The notes beneath the pieces are model-generated. The model ran no database searches. It saw nothing but the letters and a program-made list of their open reading frames with translations, and was not told where the DNA came from. A DNA stretch of 64,000 nt from Rhodobacteraceae bacterium Alg231-30 (GTDB lineage Bacteria; Pseudomonadota; Alphaproteobacteria; Rhodobacterales; Rhodobacteraceae). Below are positions 55,578 to 64,000 of the stretch, piece by piece. The first letter of the stretch is position 1. Every line of letters starts with the position of its first letter. Made by a program: the position numbers and the translations under genes. Location: NCBI GenBank assembly GCA_900143615.1, contig FREU01000003.1, positions 546,237 through 610,236 of the forward strand, read 5' to 3'.

Positions 55578-56126
55578 ATGCAAGTTGGCGCAAACGTCCC
55601 TAACGTAACCTTCAAAACCCGCGTTCGCGACGAAGCAGTTGGCGGCCCCAACCCATTTCGCTGGCAAGACATGAGCAGCGATGATTATTTCAAAGGCAAG
55701 CGCGTGATCTTGTTCTCGCTGCCCGGCGCCTTCACTCCAACCTGCTCGACCTATCAGCTGCCCGGTTTTGAAGACAACTTCGCCAAGTTTCAGGAGCTGG
55801 GTGTTGATGACATCTACTGCATGTCCGTCAACGATAGCTTTGTGATGAACAAATGGGCCGAAGGTCAAGGCATCAACAACGTCAAAGTTATCCCAGACGG
55901 ATCGGGCGAATTCACCCGCAAAGTTGGCATGTTGGTGCGCAAGGACAATCTCGGCTTTGGCCTGCGCTCATGGCGCTACGCGGCCATCATTGACAATGGT
56001 GTTGTCCAAGCATGGTTTGAAGAGCCAGGTCTGGCAGACAACCACGGCGAAGATCCTTACGGAGAAAGCGCGCCAGAGAACCTGCTGAACTATCTCACAG
56101 CCGCAAACGTGGAAACAGCCGCCTAA
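55578..56126 (+). CDS. Peroxiredoxin (Prx5/AhpE-type)
   Basis: Thiol peroxidase of 182 residues from ATG 55578 (AAGGAAAT upstream). Peroxidatic C56 lies in GAFTPTCSTYQLPGF, the Prx5-type signature; a second Cys is C81 (DIYCMSV). Family members reduce hydrogen peroxide and alkyl peroxides using thioredoxin or glutaredoxin/glutathione. Single-gene unit with a strong terminator, divergent from lipA. Confidence 0.93.
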   Translation: MQVGANVPNVTFKTRVRDEAVGGPNPFRWQDMSSDDYFKGKRVILFSLPGAFTPTCSTYQLPGFEDNFAKFQELGVDDIYCMSVNDSFVMNKWAEGQGINNVKVIPDGSGEFTRKVGMLVRKDNLGFGLRSWRYAAIIDNGVVQAWFEEPGLADNHGEDPYGESAPENLLNYLTAANVETAA

Positions 56127-56153
56127 TTTGGCATCTCACGCAAAACGACATCG

Positions 56154-56185
56154 GGCCCGTGCAACCTTTGCGCGGGCCATTTTTG
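56154..56185 (+). terminator. Intrinsic terminator after peroxiredoxin gene
   Basis: An 11-bp stem (56154-56164 with 56168-56178, one G-T pair) and 3-base loop, followed by ATTTTTGT. It ends just before the convergent regulator gene's stop. Confidence 0.88.
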
Positions 56186-56187
56186 TC

Positions 56188-57267
56188 TCAGCCAATGTAA
56201 TCCCCGGCGCCACCTGAGCGATTTGCGTAGTGCTGACTGAGCCGTGTCAAAGCAATGCGCAAAACAATTTTGGCAGATCGCGCCGACCACCCAAGCCGCT
56301 TCTCCGCTGCTTCCAGTCCTTCAAGCTGACAGCAACACCGCAGCACCACATCCGACAATCCTTCGCCCAAATCACTCAATGCATCCGCGACTCGCTGCCG
56401 CGCCGCTGCTGGCCCTTTCTCTATTCCCGCATCTGCGAAAAAGCCCCCTCGAACACCGCCCGTCAGAAAATGTTGCCAATTCTGGCCAATTGACGGCCCC
56501 ATTTGTGCAAGCTCAAAGTCTTCGCGCAGCCGTTCTCCCGCCGCAACCAATTCCGCGCCTAAAAAAGGCTGCCCGTTCTTGTCGCGCCGGCGTGACAACG
56601 CCGCTAAGGGGCTGTCAGCCAGATGAAATCGCCCTTTTTGCGCCAAACTGCGCACCGAGGACTGCGCATGGTTTACCGTCCCGCGTTTTGGAATAAATGC
56701 GACCTGACCATCATTAAACCCCTGAGCCAAATTCTCCTGCTCCGCGATCATCCGGTTTAGCTCTGAACGCCCCGTCGCAGTGATGGCATAGCGCGCCACC
56801 TGCCCTGGTGTCACACAGCTTATCCAATCTTTGAGAGCCATTGCCTGCGCCACATCACGGCCCACAACTGCGGTCCGCGCGACCCCGCCATTTTTGTCGC
56901 TGCGCACAACGGCAGCGTTGTCCATATTTTCACCTACAGCCAGCAGCGCACCGGTTTCACAGAGCCGCCGCAACACCCTAAGGCCTTCCCGTCTCAAAAC
57001 ATCTCCTGCAGGCAACCCAAATGCCTTTGGCAGACCATCCTCAGACGCCCCGCTGGCCTTGCAAACACCTTCCAGTGCCGAGTCAATCAACGGATCATCG
57101 CGCAATGTTTCCAGCTTGCGGATTTGCCTCAGAACCGTAGAAGCATGGCACCCGTCACGACGCGCCAGCTCTCTAATAGAGAGCCCTAGTTCCGTATGAG
57201 CAACATAGCGCTCGACATTATCTGGCACCCATCCTGGAACGTTTTTCAATGACGTTTGATTGCGCAT
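56188..57267 (-). CDS. DUF6456-type helix-turn-helix protein
   Basis: 359 residues from ATG 57267 (GGGGG 9 bases upstream; ATG 57276 is too near that site). The N-terminal part contains a helix-turn-helix-like stretch (SIRELARRDGCHASTVLRQIRKLE, split here: SIRELARRDGCH then ASTVLRQIRKLE). The C-terminal half (about 200-355) contains SPLAALSRRRDKNGQPFL and a Cys-rich VVLRCCCQLEGLEAAEKRLGW block, which I associate with DUF6456, a domain common in Rhodobacterales. It is probably a DNA-binding regulator. It diverges from a DUF6477-type gene over 239 bases that hold an 8-bp inverted repeat. Confidence 0.78.
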   Translation of the reverse strand: MRNQTSLKNVPGWVPDNVERYVAHTELGLSIRELARRDGCHASTVLRQIRKLETLRDDPLIDSALEGVCKASGASEDGLPKAFGLPAGDVLRREGLRVLRRLCETGALLAVGENMDNAAVVRSDKNGGVARTAVVGRDVAQAMALKDWISCVTPGQVARYAITATGRSELNRMIAEQENLAQGFNDGQVAFIPKRGTVNHAQSSVRSLAQKGRFHLADSPLAALSRRRDKNGQPFLGAELVAAGERLREDFELAQMGPSIGQNWQHFLTGGVRGGFFADAGIEKGPAAARQRVADALSDLGEGLSDVVLRCCCQLEGLEAAEKRLGWSARSAKIVLRIALTRLSQHYANRSGGAGDYIG

Positions 57268-57307
57268 ACCCCGCATCCCCCTTCAAATAGGTCAGGAAAA
57301 CAACCAC

Positions 57308-57358
57308 ACTTATCAACAGGTTTTCCCTAAAGTTTTACACAGGCTAGAAATGATAAGT
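57308..57358. promoter_or_regulatory. Inverted repeat in the DUF6456/DUF6477 intergenic region
   Basis: ACTTATCA (57308-57315) and TGATAAGT (57351-57358) are exact inverse copies 35 bases apart in an A/T-rich stretch; AACAG after the first and CTGTT after the second extend the symmetry loosely. It is a candidate site for autoregulation by the divergent helix-turn-helix protein. Confidence 0.45.
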
Positions 57359-57506
57359 TACCCAGCTGTTAACACTTTCGCGTCCCCTCAATGATTGTTT
57401 CGAAAATGTAAACAGTGCCAAAATCACGCGCGCGGCGATTGGCACATCAAGCAACACCCGCAATAGTTGTGTTTGACTATCCTCTCACATTGGAAAGGAC
57501 AGCCTC

Positions 57507-57800
57507 ATGCAAGACATTCTAGGCATGCTTCACAAATTGCACCGCCCCCGCCTTTTGATCCGCGCAGCCCGTGCTGGCGCGAACGAATACAAGCGCGCGC
57601 AACATCTAAAACGTTACCTCGGACACACTCCGCCGCCAAACAGCGGACCCGCGCTATTGAAACTGATGGAATTAGAAGCAGAAATTGATCAGCAAAGGCG
57701 CTCTGAATTAGAGGTCTATTCACTGGTCAAACATGTCGATATTCTCATCGCCATGATGGGTGAAGCCCGCCTGATGCGAGCTTCACAATCACCTCATTAG
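57507..57800 (+). CDS. DUF6477-type small protein
   Basis: 97 residues (MQDILGMLHKLHRPRLLIRAARAG...), basic in its first half and helical with SLVKHVDILIAMMGEARL at the end. I recognise the pattern as the Rhodobacterales DUF6477 family, of unknown function. Ribosome site GGAAAGGACAG upstream. It diverges from the DUF6456-type regulator and converges on the MttB-family gene, with only 12 bases between stops. Confidence 0.78.
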   Translation: MQDILGMLHKLHRPRLLIRAARAGANEYKRAQHLKRYLGHTPPPNSGPALLKLMELEAEIDQQRRSELEVYSLVKHVDILIAMMGEARLMRASQSPH

Positions 57801-57812
57801 ATGCTGATTTAA

Positions 57813-59357
57813 TTAAACAAAAGCATCTGGCATCGAGTCTTTTTTGCGCGCGACATAGTCTTTTAGCGCGTCCTCAACAGCCACGTCCATCGCCGGTTTT
57901 TGATACGCATTCAGCAAGGTCGCGACCCGCTCGCTTGCCAAGGTTTGCGTATCGCGCGCACCTTCGTCTGCCCAAGTTTCAAACGGCTTATAGTCTAGCA
58001 ACTCCGAGCGCCAAAACGCCTCTTTGAAATTGGCCTGCGTGTGGGCACATCCTAGATAATGCCCACCAGGGCCAACCTCGCGGATTGCATCCATCGCTTG
58101 GGCGTTTTCATCATAGGCCACGCCCTCTGCCATCTTGTGCAGGATGCCCAATTGGTCTGCGTCCATGACGAACTTTTCAAAGCTGGACACCAGACCACCC
58201 TCAAGCCAACCGCAGCTGTGCAGCATAAAGTTCACGCCCCCCATCAAGGCCGCATTGTGCGTATGCGCGGTTTCATAAGCCGCCTGCGCATCTGGTAGCT
58301 TGGAGCCGCATAGCCCACCACCCGACCGGAACGGCAGCCCTAAACGGCGCGCCAATTGTCCGGCTCCATAGAGAATCTGGCTTGCTTCAGCGGTACCAAA
58401 TGTCGGCGCTCCCGAATTCATATCGATCGAGGTCACAAAGGCACCCGCAATCACCGGCGCACCCGGACGGATCAACTGGCTATAGGCCACGCCCGCCAAA
58501 ATCTCGGCCAAAACCTGCGTCAATGTTCCTGCGACCGAGACCGGTGCCATAGCGCCGCCAACAATGAACGGCGAAACGATACAGGCCTGATTGTTCTTGG
58601 CATAAACTTCCAGCGCCCCCATCATCACATCATCAAACGTCAAAGGTGAGTTGATGTTGATCAGCGAGGTCATCACCGTGTTCTCTTGAACAAAATCCTT
58701 GCCGAACAGGATTTCGCACATTTCCACGCTGTCTTGTGCACGACTAGGTTCGGTCACCGAGCCCATGAAAGGCTTATCCGACAGAGTCATATGCGCCAAC
58801 AGCATATCCAGATGGCGCTTGTTCACTGCGACATCGGTCGGCTCACATACCGTGCCACCAGAGTGGTGCAACCACTTGGACATATAGCCCAGTTTTACGA
58901 ATTTCTGGAAATCGTCCATCGTCGCATAGCGCCGACCGCCATCTAGGTCACGCACAAACGGCGGGCCGTAGACCGGTGCGCAGACCAATGTCTTACCACC
59001 AATTTCCACATTTCGAGCAGGGTTACGGGCATGCTGCGTGATCCGCGCCGGGGCTGTTTGACACAGCTTGCGCGCCAGCCCGCGCGGGATACGCACCCGT
59101 TCGCCTTCAATCTCTGCCCCAGCCTCGCGCCACCGCTCAAGTGCGGCGGGGTTGTTGACAAAATTCACACCAACTTCTTCCAGCACGATTTCGGCATTGG
59201 CCTCGATAATTTGCAACGCTTCTTCGTTCAGAACATCAAACACCGGAATGTTGCGCTCAATGAACTTGGCTGCTTCGATTTTCACTCCGGTACGCTCGGC
59301 ACGACGGGCTGCACCCCCGCCCCCACGTCCCCGACGCCGTGTCGCTGCTTCTACCAT
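57813..59357 (-). CDS. MttB-family (trimethylamine methyltransferase-like) protein
   Basis: Large TIM-barrel methyltransferase of the MttB superfamily, 514 residues. The frame has no internal amber codon, so it is a non-pyrrolysine member; characterised ones move methyl groups from quaternary amines such as glycine betaine to a corrinoid protein. Pattern blocks: IPVFDVLNEEALQIIE, INSPLTFDDVMMGALEVY, GGAMAPVSVAGTLTQVLAE, FVTSIDMNSGAPTFGTAE and GHYLGCAHTQANF. The first 22 residues are Arg/Gly-rich (TRRRGRGGGGAARRAER), unusual for this enzyme. The probable corrinoid partner is the acidic B12-binding protein at 13615. Confidence 0.9.
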   Translation of the reverse strand: MVEAATRRRGRGGGGAARRAERTGVKIEAAKFIERNIPVFDVLNEEALQIIEANAEIVLEEVGVNFVNNPAALERWREAGAEIEGERVRIPRGLARKLCQTAPARITQHARNPARNVEIGGKTLVCAPVYGPPFVRDLDGGRRYATMDDFQKFVKLGYMSKWLHHSGGTVCEPTDVAVNKRHLDMLLAHMTLSDKPFMGSVTEPSRAQDSVEMCEILFGKDFVQENTVMTSLININSPLTFDDVMMGALEVYAKNNQACIVSPFIVGGAMAPVSVAGTLTQVLAEILAGVAYSQLIRPGAPVIAGAFVTSIDMNSGAPTFGTAEASQILYGAGQLARRLGLPFRSGGGLCGSKLPDAQAAYETAHTHNAALMGGVNFMLHSCGWLEGGLVSSFEKFVMDADQLGILHKMAEGVAYDENAQAMDAIREVGPGGHYLGCAHTQANFKEAFWRSELLDYKPFETWADEGARDTQTLASERVATLLNAYQKPAMDVAVEDALKDYVARKKDSMPDAFV

Positions 59358-59551
59358 CTGTTTGGCCTCCGAATACTCTGTCTTAGCCTTGGTAATACCG
59401 TGCCACGCGGGTCCATGCGTGTCTCAAACGGCCTCTCCGTCGAGAAAACGACATCCCGCGCTGCGCTTCTTTTGCTTTTTGTCGCCTTACAGGCCCTGCA
59501 GACCTCGTTTTCAGGCTTGCGTCAAAGGGCTGCGCGACCTAGAGCATGCCC

Positions 59552-61111
59552 ATGACACAGACATCCCATGACCGCCTTTTGATCATCGACTTTGGCAGCC
59601 AGGTGACGCAGCTGATTGCGCGTCGTTTGCGCGAGCTGAACGTCTACTGCGAAATCCACCCCTACCAGAAAGTCACCATGGACTTTGTGCGCGATATGGC
59701 GCCCAAAGCGGTGATCCTCTCCGGTGGCCCAGATAGCGTGACCCGCGAAGGCAGTCCCCGCGCACCGCAAGAGATTTTTGACTACGGCGTGCCAATCCTT
59801 GGCATCTGCTACGGTCAACAAACCATGATGACCCAACTGGGCGGCAAAGTAGATTCCGGCCACGGCACCGCCGAATTTGGGCGCGCTTACGTCACACCAG
59901 CTAACGATCTGGACATTCTGGATGGCTGGTTCGCCGATGGTGATGAGCAAGTCTGGATGTCCCACGGCGACCACGTCAGCCAAATCGCTCCGGGCTTTGA
60001 GGTCTATGGCACCTCGCCCAACGCACCTTATGCGATCACCGCTGATGTCAGCCGTCATTTTTACGCGGTGCAATTCCACCCCGAAGTGCACCACACACCC
60101 AATGGCGCCAAACTCTATGAGAACTTTGTCAAACTGGCAGGGTTTTCCGGCGACTGGACCATGGGCGCTTATCGTCAGGAAATGATCGCCAAGATCCGCG
60201 AACAGGTTGGTGACAAACAGGTCATTTGCGGCCTCTCCGGCGGCGTAGATAGCTCGGTCACCGCGATCCTGTTGCACGAAGCCATTGGCGATCAACTGAC
60301 CTGTGTGTTTGTCGATCACGGCCTGCTGCGCAAAGACGAAGCCACCGAAGTGGTCGCCATGTTCCGAGACAACTATAACATCAAGCTGATCCACGCAGAC
60401 GAAAGCGATCTGTTCTTGGGTGAGCTTGACGGCCAGTCCGATCCCGAGACCAAGCGCAAAATCATCGGCAAGCTGTTCATAGATGTGTTCCAGAAACACG
60501 CCGACACAATCGACGGCGCAGAATTTTTGGCCCAAGGCACGCTTTATCCCGATGTCATCGAAAGCGTCAGCTTCTCCGGCGGCCCCTCAGTGACCATCAA
60601 AAGCCACCACAATGTCGGCGGTCTGCCCGAGAAAATGGGTCTTAAGCTGGTTGAACCTCTGCGTGAACTCTTCAAAGACGAAGTGCGCGCTTTGGGCATC
60701 GAACTTGGCCTGCCCAAATCCTTTATTGGCCGCCACCCCTTCCCGGGTCCTGGTTTGGCCATTCGCTGCCCCGGCGAGATCACCCGCGAAAAGCTGGAAA
60801 TCCTGCGCGAGGCAGACGCGGTCTATATCGATCAGATCCGCAAACATGGCCTCTATGACGATATCTGGCAAGCCTTCGTGGCCATCCTGCCTGTGCGTAC
60901 GGTTGGCGTGATGGGCGATGGGCGTACCTATGACTTTGCCTGCGCGCTGCGTGCTGTGACCTCGGTGGATGGAATGACTGCGGACTACTATCCGTTCAGC
61001 CATGAATTCCTTGGTGAAACCGCCACGCGGATCATCAACGAGGTCAAAGGCATCAACCGCTGCACCTACGACATCACATCCAAGCCTCCGGGCACGATTG
61101 AGTGGGAATAA
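59552..61111 (+). CDS. guaA: GMP synthase (glutamine-hydrolysing)
   Basis: Converts XMP to GMP with ATP and glutamine. 519 residues. Glutaminase domain with C86 (GICYGQQ) and H176/E178 (QFHPEVHH); ATP-pyrophosphatase loop SGGVDSS at 229-235; dimerisation domain with [13 protein letters not shown] and the C-terminal [12 protein letters not shown] 59552 and ATG 59546 are both possible starts; the former begins [17 protein letters not shown]. Single gene with a terminator. Confidence 0.96.
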   Translation: MTQTSHDRLLIIDFGSQVTQLIARRLRELNVYCEIHPYQKVTMDFVRDMAPKAVILSGGPDSVTREGSPRAPQEIFDYGVPILGICYGQQTMMTQLGGKVDSGHGTAEFGRAYVTPANDLDILDGWFADGDEQVWMSHGDHVSQIAPGFEVYGTSPNAPYAITADVSRHFYAVQFHPEVHHTPNGAKLYENFVKLAGFSGDWTMGAYRQEMIAKIREQVGDKQVICGLSGGVDSSVTAILLHEAIGDQLTCVFVDHGLLRKDEATEVVAMFRDNYNIKLIHADESDLFLGELDGQSDPETKRKIIGKLFIDVFQKHADTIDGAEFLAQGTLYPDVIESVSFSGGPSVTIKSHHNVGGLPEKMGLKLVEPLRELFKDEVRALGIELGLPKSFIGRHPFPGPGLAIRCPGEITREKLEILREADAVYIDQIRKHGLYDDIWQAFVAILPVRTVGVMGDGRTYDFACALRAVTSVDGMTADYYPFSHEFLGETATRIINEVKGINRCTYDITSKPPGTIEWE

Positions 61112-61127
61112 CCTCTTCGTAAACACC

Positions 61128-61165
61128 TGTGAGAGCATTGCCTAAATGCTCTCACAATGCTTTTG
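61128..61165 (+). terminator. Intrinsic terminator after guaA
   Basis: Perfect 12-bp stem (61128-61139 with 61145-61156), 5-base loop, then ATGCTTTTG. It begins 16 bases after the stop codon. Confidence 0.85.
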
Positions 61166-61195
61166 TCGCGCCGGACCCAGACAACCGGAAATCCT

Positions 61196-61645
61196 ATGCC
61201 GCGCTTCGCGACCTTTCTTACATGCTTCTGCATCCTGTTTTCGCCGCCCGCGCTCGGGCATGAAAACCATCTGACACCCGCTCAAAAAACGCATTACATT
61301 CAAAGTGCGCTTGAGATTTTGAATGTAAAAACCGCGCGGATCAGTAAGGGCCAATTCAAAGGCCACCCCTCAATCACCTTCGAGATCAAAAACAGCGGGT
61401 CCGAAACGCTCACCTTGGTACGCGTCGACATTCAGTTGTTGGATGACCAAGGCAGAGCCATCCATCAGCAACGCTTTACCCCGGTTTTGCTCAGTGAATT
61501 TAACTTTGCCCAAAGCACGGGACTGCTTGCCGCGTTTGAGCGCTTTCAAATTCCCCGCAAACATCCTTTGGTATTCGATGCGCCATGGCCAAACTGGTCG
61601 GGCAACGTCACCATTAAAATCGTTGAAATCGATGGTTCCCACTAG
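61196..61645 (+). CDS. Exported protein of unknown function
   Basis: 149 residues from ATG 61196 (GGAAATCC upstream). Signal peptide ending near ALG-HEN (about residue 21), so periplasmic. The mature part is a single beta-rich domain with IKNSGSETLTLVRVDIQLLD and WSGNVTIKIVEI, reminiscent of immunoglobulin-like folds found in copper- or adhesion-related periplasmic proteins. No family is recognised with confidence. Confidence 0.7.
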   Translation: MPRFATFLTCFCILFSPPALGHENHLTPAQKTHYIQSALEILNVKTARISKGQFKGHPSITFEIKNSGSETLTLVRVDIQLLDDQGRAIHQQRFTPVLLSEFNFAQSTGLLAAFERFQIPRKHPLVFDAPWPNWSGNVTIKIVEIDGSH

Positions 61646-61766
61646 GGGTATCACCACCAAGAAGGACAAACCAAACCCCGTGAACTCGCACGTCAAAAAA
61701 ATTAACACCCAATGCGCAAACATGTATACAAAACCGAAAAATTCTTAGTCGCATTGACAGGAAACT

Positions 61767-62561
61767 ATGTCTTCACTTTCCAACATTGCCACCTCGGCCT
61801 ATCGCGCAAGCACCTCTCCTTTACGAACCCATCAACAGGTCGTGCATTTTTCATTCCATAAAAACCTGACCAAATACTACAACCGCGTCGCGCGCCAATT
61901 CGCCGCCGCAACAGGCCGCCGCCGCGATCATTTCAACAGCCATGTTGATCAGTTCATGGCCCGCCAATCCCAATTGGACATGGCCTCGGTCAACAACCAT
62001 TTTGTAGATGTCGGTGATCTGTCTCGCACGCCACGCGCGTCGCTTTTTCTGCGAGATCCGCGCGATCTGATTGTCTCGGGCTATTTCTACCACAAACGCG
62101 GCGCGGAAAAATGGTGCCATGTGCACGGTCCCAAACCGCAGGATTGGAAAATTGTGAACGGCACGCTGCCTGATCAATTGCGCGCGGATGAAACCTACAC
62201 CGAATGCCTCAATCGCCTCTCGCTCGAGGATGGACTAAAGGCCGAAATCCAGTTTCGAAAGCGCCACTTTATCGCAATGCTGCAATGGGTTGCAGACCCT
62301 CGCCCCTTGGTTATGAAATACGAGGATATTCTGGGCAATGAGCGCGCCGCCTTTGAAAAGCTGGCACGCCACTACGGCTTTAACGCGGCCGAGCGCCTGT
62401 TGTGGCAACAACTGGCAACCGGCACCTCTGCCCTCAAAGGCTTTTCCAAACACGTTCGTAACCCCAATAGCGGCCAATGGCGCGAGGTGTTTCCGCCCGA
62501 AGTGATCCGCGCCTTTGAAGACGCGCATGGCAACCTGCTGTCGGCGACTGACTATTCTTAG
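61767..62561 (+). CDS. Sulfotransferase-domain protein
   Basis: 264 residues, consistent with a PAPS-dependent sulfotransferase fold: an N-terminal VVHFSFHKNLTKYY in the place of the 5'-phosphosulfate loop, FLRDPRDLIVSGYFYHK (94-110) as the 3'-phosphate-binding motif, MKYEDIL, and a C-terminal RNPNSGQWREVF resembling the K-x-G-x-W region. The first loop lacks the usual Gly-Thr, so activity needs testing. The acceptor is unknown; cell-surface sugar or lipid is possible. Confidence 0.8.
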   Translation: MSSLSNIATSAYRASTSPLRTHQQVVHFSFHKNLTKYYNRVARQFAAATGRRRDHFNSHVDQFMARQSQLDMASVNNHFVDVGDLSRTPRASLFLRDPRDLIVSGYFYHKRGAEKWCHVHGPKPQDWKIVNGTLPDQLRADETYTECLNRLSLEDGLKAEIQFRKRHFIAMLQWVADPRPLVMKYEDILGNERAAFEKLARHYGFNAAERLLWQQLATGTSALKGFSKHVRNPNSGQWREVFPPEVIRAFEDAHGNLLSATDYS

Positions 62562-62630
62562 CCACCACCTCAGATTCAGCTTTCGCTTCCCGCCAATTGA
62601 CGTCAGATTGCCCACAAATTGGGGGGCTTT

Positions 62631-62981
62631 ATGCGCTTTACACTCTTGGCAACACTTTGCTGTTTTTCCGCTCCGGCTCTGGCGATGGCACCATTGGCTT
62701 GCGAGACCGATGATCCTGTTGTGGTTCTTACACTTGCCGGCCCAATCGCCCAAATCCGAACCCAAGATACGCCGCAAACTTTCGACCTAGCACCGCTACC
62801 TCAACCCCATGAGGGCTTTCCGCATAGCTGGCACATGACGTTGGACGAGCATGCTCTCAGCCTTACAGTTGACGAAGCGACCTGTTCCACCAGATACGGC
62901 ACCTTCCCACTTCGGTTCTATCTTGTTGATCATGCCAAACCCGGCGCCATGCTGCACGGTTGCTGCACCGTGGCTGAATAA
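62631..62981 (+). CDS. Small exported protein of unknown function
   Basis: 116 residues from ATG 62631. Clear signal peptide (MRFTLLATLCCFSAPALA) with cleavage before MAP. Four cysteines in the mature part (ACET, EATCST, HGCCTV) could form disulfides. No family is recognised. The EamA transporter starts 5 bases after its stop, so they are probably one operon. Confidence 0.7.
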   Translation: MRFTLLATLCCFSAPALAMAPLACETDDPVVVLTLAGPIAQIRTQDTPQTFDLAPLPQPHEGFPHSWHMTLDEHALSLTVDEATCSTRYGTFPLRFYLVDHAKPGAMLHGCCTVAE

Positions 62982-62986
62982 ACAAA

Positions 62987-63850
62987 ATGTCTGATACTCT
63001 CAAAGCCACCTTCTGGATGAGCGGCGCCATTTTTGCGTTTTCATCTATGGCCGTTGCAGGCCGCGCCATCAGCTTTGAGCTCGATACCTTTGAAATCATG
63101 CTCTACCGCAGCATCGTTGGCTTGGTTGTGGTGCTTGTCGTTGGGCATTTCGCAGGAACGCTCAATCAAATCAATCGCGACAATCTTGGCCTGCACACCA
63201 TCCGCAACATCAGCCACTTTGCGGGACAAAACTTGTGGTTCTACGCCATCACCGTGATCCCGCTGGCCCAGGTCTTTGCGCTCGAGTTCACCTCGCCTAT
63301 TTGGGCGATCCTGTTGTCCCCTCTGGTGTTGCGAGAAAAACTGCGTGGCTTTGATCTTGTTTGCGCAGGGATCGGTTTCATCGGCATCCTTGTGGTGGCG
63401 CGCCCAACCCCTGACAGCTTTCAGTTTGGACAACTCGCAGCCGCAATGGCCGCCATCGGTTTTGCGCTGTCCGCCGTTTTCACCCGCAAACTCACCCGCA
63501 CCGCGTCCATCACCTGCATTCTGTTCTACCTGACAGCCATGCAAGCCGTCTTTGGTCTGATCTGCGCCAGCCTTGACGGCGACATCACCCTGCCCTCCAC
63601 CACCTCAATACCATGGCTGATCCTCATCGCACTTGCAGGCCTGTCGGCGCATTTCTGCTTATCCACGGCTCTCAAACTGGCTCCGGCCAGCGTTGTTATG
63701 CCCGTTGATTTCGTGCGCCTCCCCCTTATCGCATTGATTGGAATGTCTTTTTACAACGAGCCCATCGATCTTTTTGTGGTCTTAGGCGCATTAATTATCT
63801 TTGGCGGCAACTATTTGAACATTCTGTCCAAAACCCGTAGTGCCCCCTAA
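62987..63850 (+). CDS. EamA-family (DMT superfamily) transporter
   Basis: 287 residues, ten hydrophobic helices in two repeats of five (FWMSGAIFAFSSMAVAGRA..., FGQLAAAMAAIGFALSAVF...). Signature EFTSPIWAILLSPLVLREKL at the end of the first repeat is typical of EamA/RhaT permeases. The substrate is unknown; relatives export amino acids, purines or cofactors. It follows the small exported protein with a 5-base gap. Confidence 0.88.
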   Translation: MSDTLKATFWMSGAIFAFSSMAVAGRAISFELDTFEIMLYRSIVGLVVVLVVGHFAGTLNQINRDNLGLHTIRNISHFAGQNLWFYAITVIPLAQVFALEFTSPIWAILLSPLVLREKLRGFDLVCAGIGFIGILVVARPTPDSFQFGQLAAAMAAIGFALSAVFTRKLTRTASITCILFYLTAMQAVFGLICASLDGDITLPSTTSIPWLILIALAGLSAHFCLSTALKLAPASVVMPVDFVRLPLIALIGMSFYNEPIDLFVVLGALIIFGGNYLNILSKTRSAP

Positions 63851-63965
63851 GGTCTGACGTTGCGTCAATCCATCGGAGGAGGTTCCGTCTGACCCAACTG
63901 CCAAGTTTCTGACTGGAGACAGAGCTTGCGTGCAGTTCAATGGAAAGACACATGGGACAGAAAAC

Positions 63966-64000
63966 ATGAAACTCTCGCTTCTCAGCGCGACCGCCCTCAC
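63966..64000 (+). CDS. Start of an exported protein (runs off the window)
   Basis: Only the first 11 codons are present: ATG 63966, reading MKLSLLSATAL, with a GGGAC-type site upstream. The hydrophobic run after Lys looks like the beginning of a signal peptide. Nothing more can be said. Confidence 0.45.
   Translation, partial: MKLSLLSATAL

Noticed and set aside
57308..57345. DnaA-box-like sequences (TTATCAACA, TTTTACACA) suggesting a replication origin
   Set aside because: Matches are imperfect and few, and none of the usual origin-linked genes (hemE, parAB, dnaA, repABC) is in the window.
59522..60535. 337-codon open frame antisense to guaA
   Set aside because: guaA is unmistakable on the plus strand; the antisense frame reflects codon bias.

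Overview
The window is chromosomal DNA of an alphaproteobacterium, almost certainly a member of the Rhodobacteraceae (roseobacter group). The evidence is gene order and lineage markers: dusB(nifR3)-ntrB-ntrC-ntrY-ntrX-trkA-trkH-hfq-hflX, a fused ispDF, an F1-ATPase zeta inhibitor, a hemB of the metal-cysteine-free type, a DUF6456/DUF6477-type divergent pair, and corrinoid/DUF1638/MttB-type one-carbon genes. GC is moderate and genes are dense. I see no rRNA, tRNA, CRISPR array, transposase or prophage. Both ends cut genes: rne loses its 3' end at base 1, and a new exported protein starts 35 bases before the right end.

Layout, left to right. 1-9 kb (minus strand): rne, dctBD, then purC-purS-(alcohol dehydrogenase)-purQ. 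9-17.5 kb: F1-ATPase inhibitor, a betaine-homocysteine-type methyltransferase (bmt), a double zinc-ribbon protein, trmL, a PA0069-type radical SAM protein, a corrinoid-binding protein, a small membrane protein, a YbjQ protein, a DUF1638 protein, a cation-efflux protein and a second homocysteine methyltransferase. 17.5-22 kb: an XRE-cupin regulator diverging from a tightly coupled operon (acyl-CoA-synthetase-like, FrnE-like, K+ channel, MFS exporter). 22-31 kb: mfd, a four-helix membrane protein, hemB, a SYLF lipoprotein, a beta-hydroxyacid dehydrogenase and a penicillin-acylase-family hydrolase. 31-44 kb (minus strand): hflX, hfq, trkH, trkA, ntrX, ntrY, ntrC, ntrB, dusB, interrupted by two small paralogous lipoproteins on the plus strand. 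44-50 kb: ispDF-pgpA-pncC, amtB, an RTX-repeat protein, a Coq10/START protein, hpt. 51-54 kb: two tandem cytochromes c', a diheme cytochrome c and an RcnB-like protein. 54-64 kb: lipA, peroxiredoxin, the DUF6456/DUF6477-type pair, an MttB-family methyltransferase, guaA, small exported proteins, a sulfotransferase and an EamA transporter.

Three themes link the genes. (1) Corrinoid/one-carbon chemistry: Bmt, a B12-binding protein, DUF1638, a second homocysteine methyltransferase and an MttB-family protein lie within 50 kb. The corrinoid protein has a very acidic N-terminus, while Bmt ends and MttB begins with Arg/Gly-rich basic tails, which suggests electrostatic docking. (2) Nitrogen/redox signalling: NtrBC and NtrYX, plus DctBD. 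All three AAA+ response regulators lack the GAFTGA sigma-54 contact loop. (3) Heme proteins and stress: cytochromes c', diheme cytochrome, peroxiredoxin and RcnB-like protein.

The best candidates for something undescribed are the divergent XRE-cupin locus with an 11-bp direct repeat in its shared promoter, perfect palindromes upstream of bmt and between dusB and ispDF, and the acidic/basic tail pairing of the methyltransferase components. Function calls rest on motifs and family knowledge read by eye; no database search was run.
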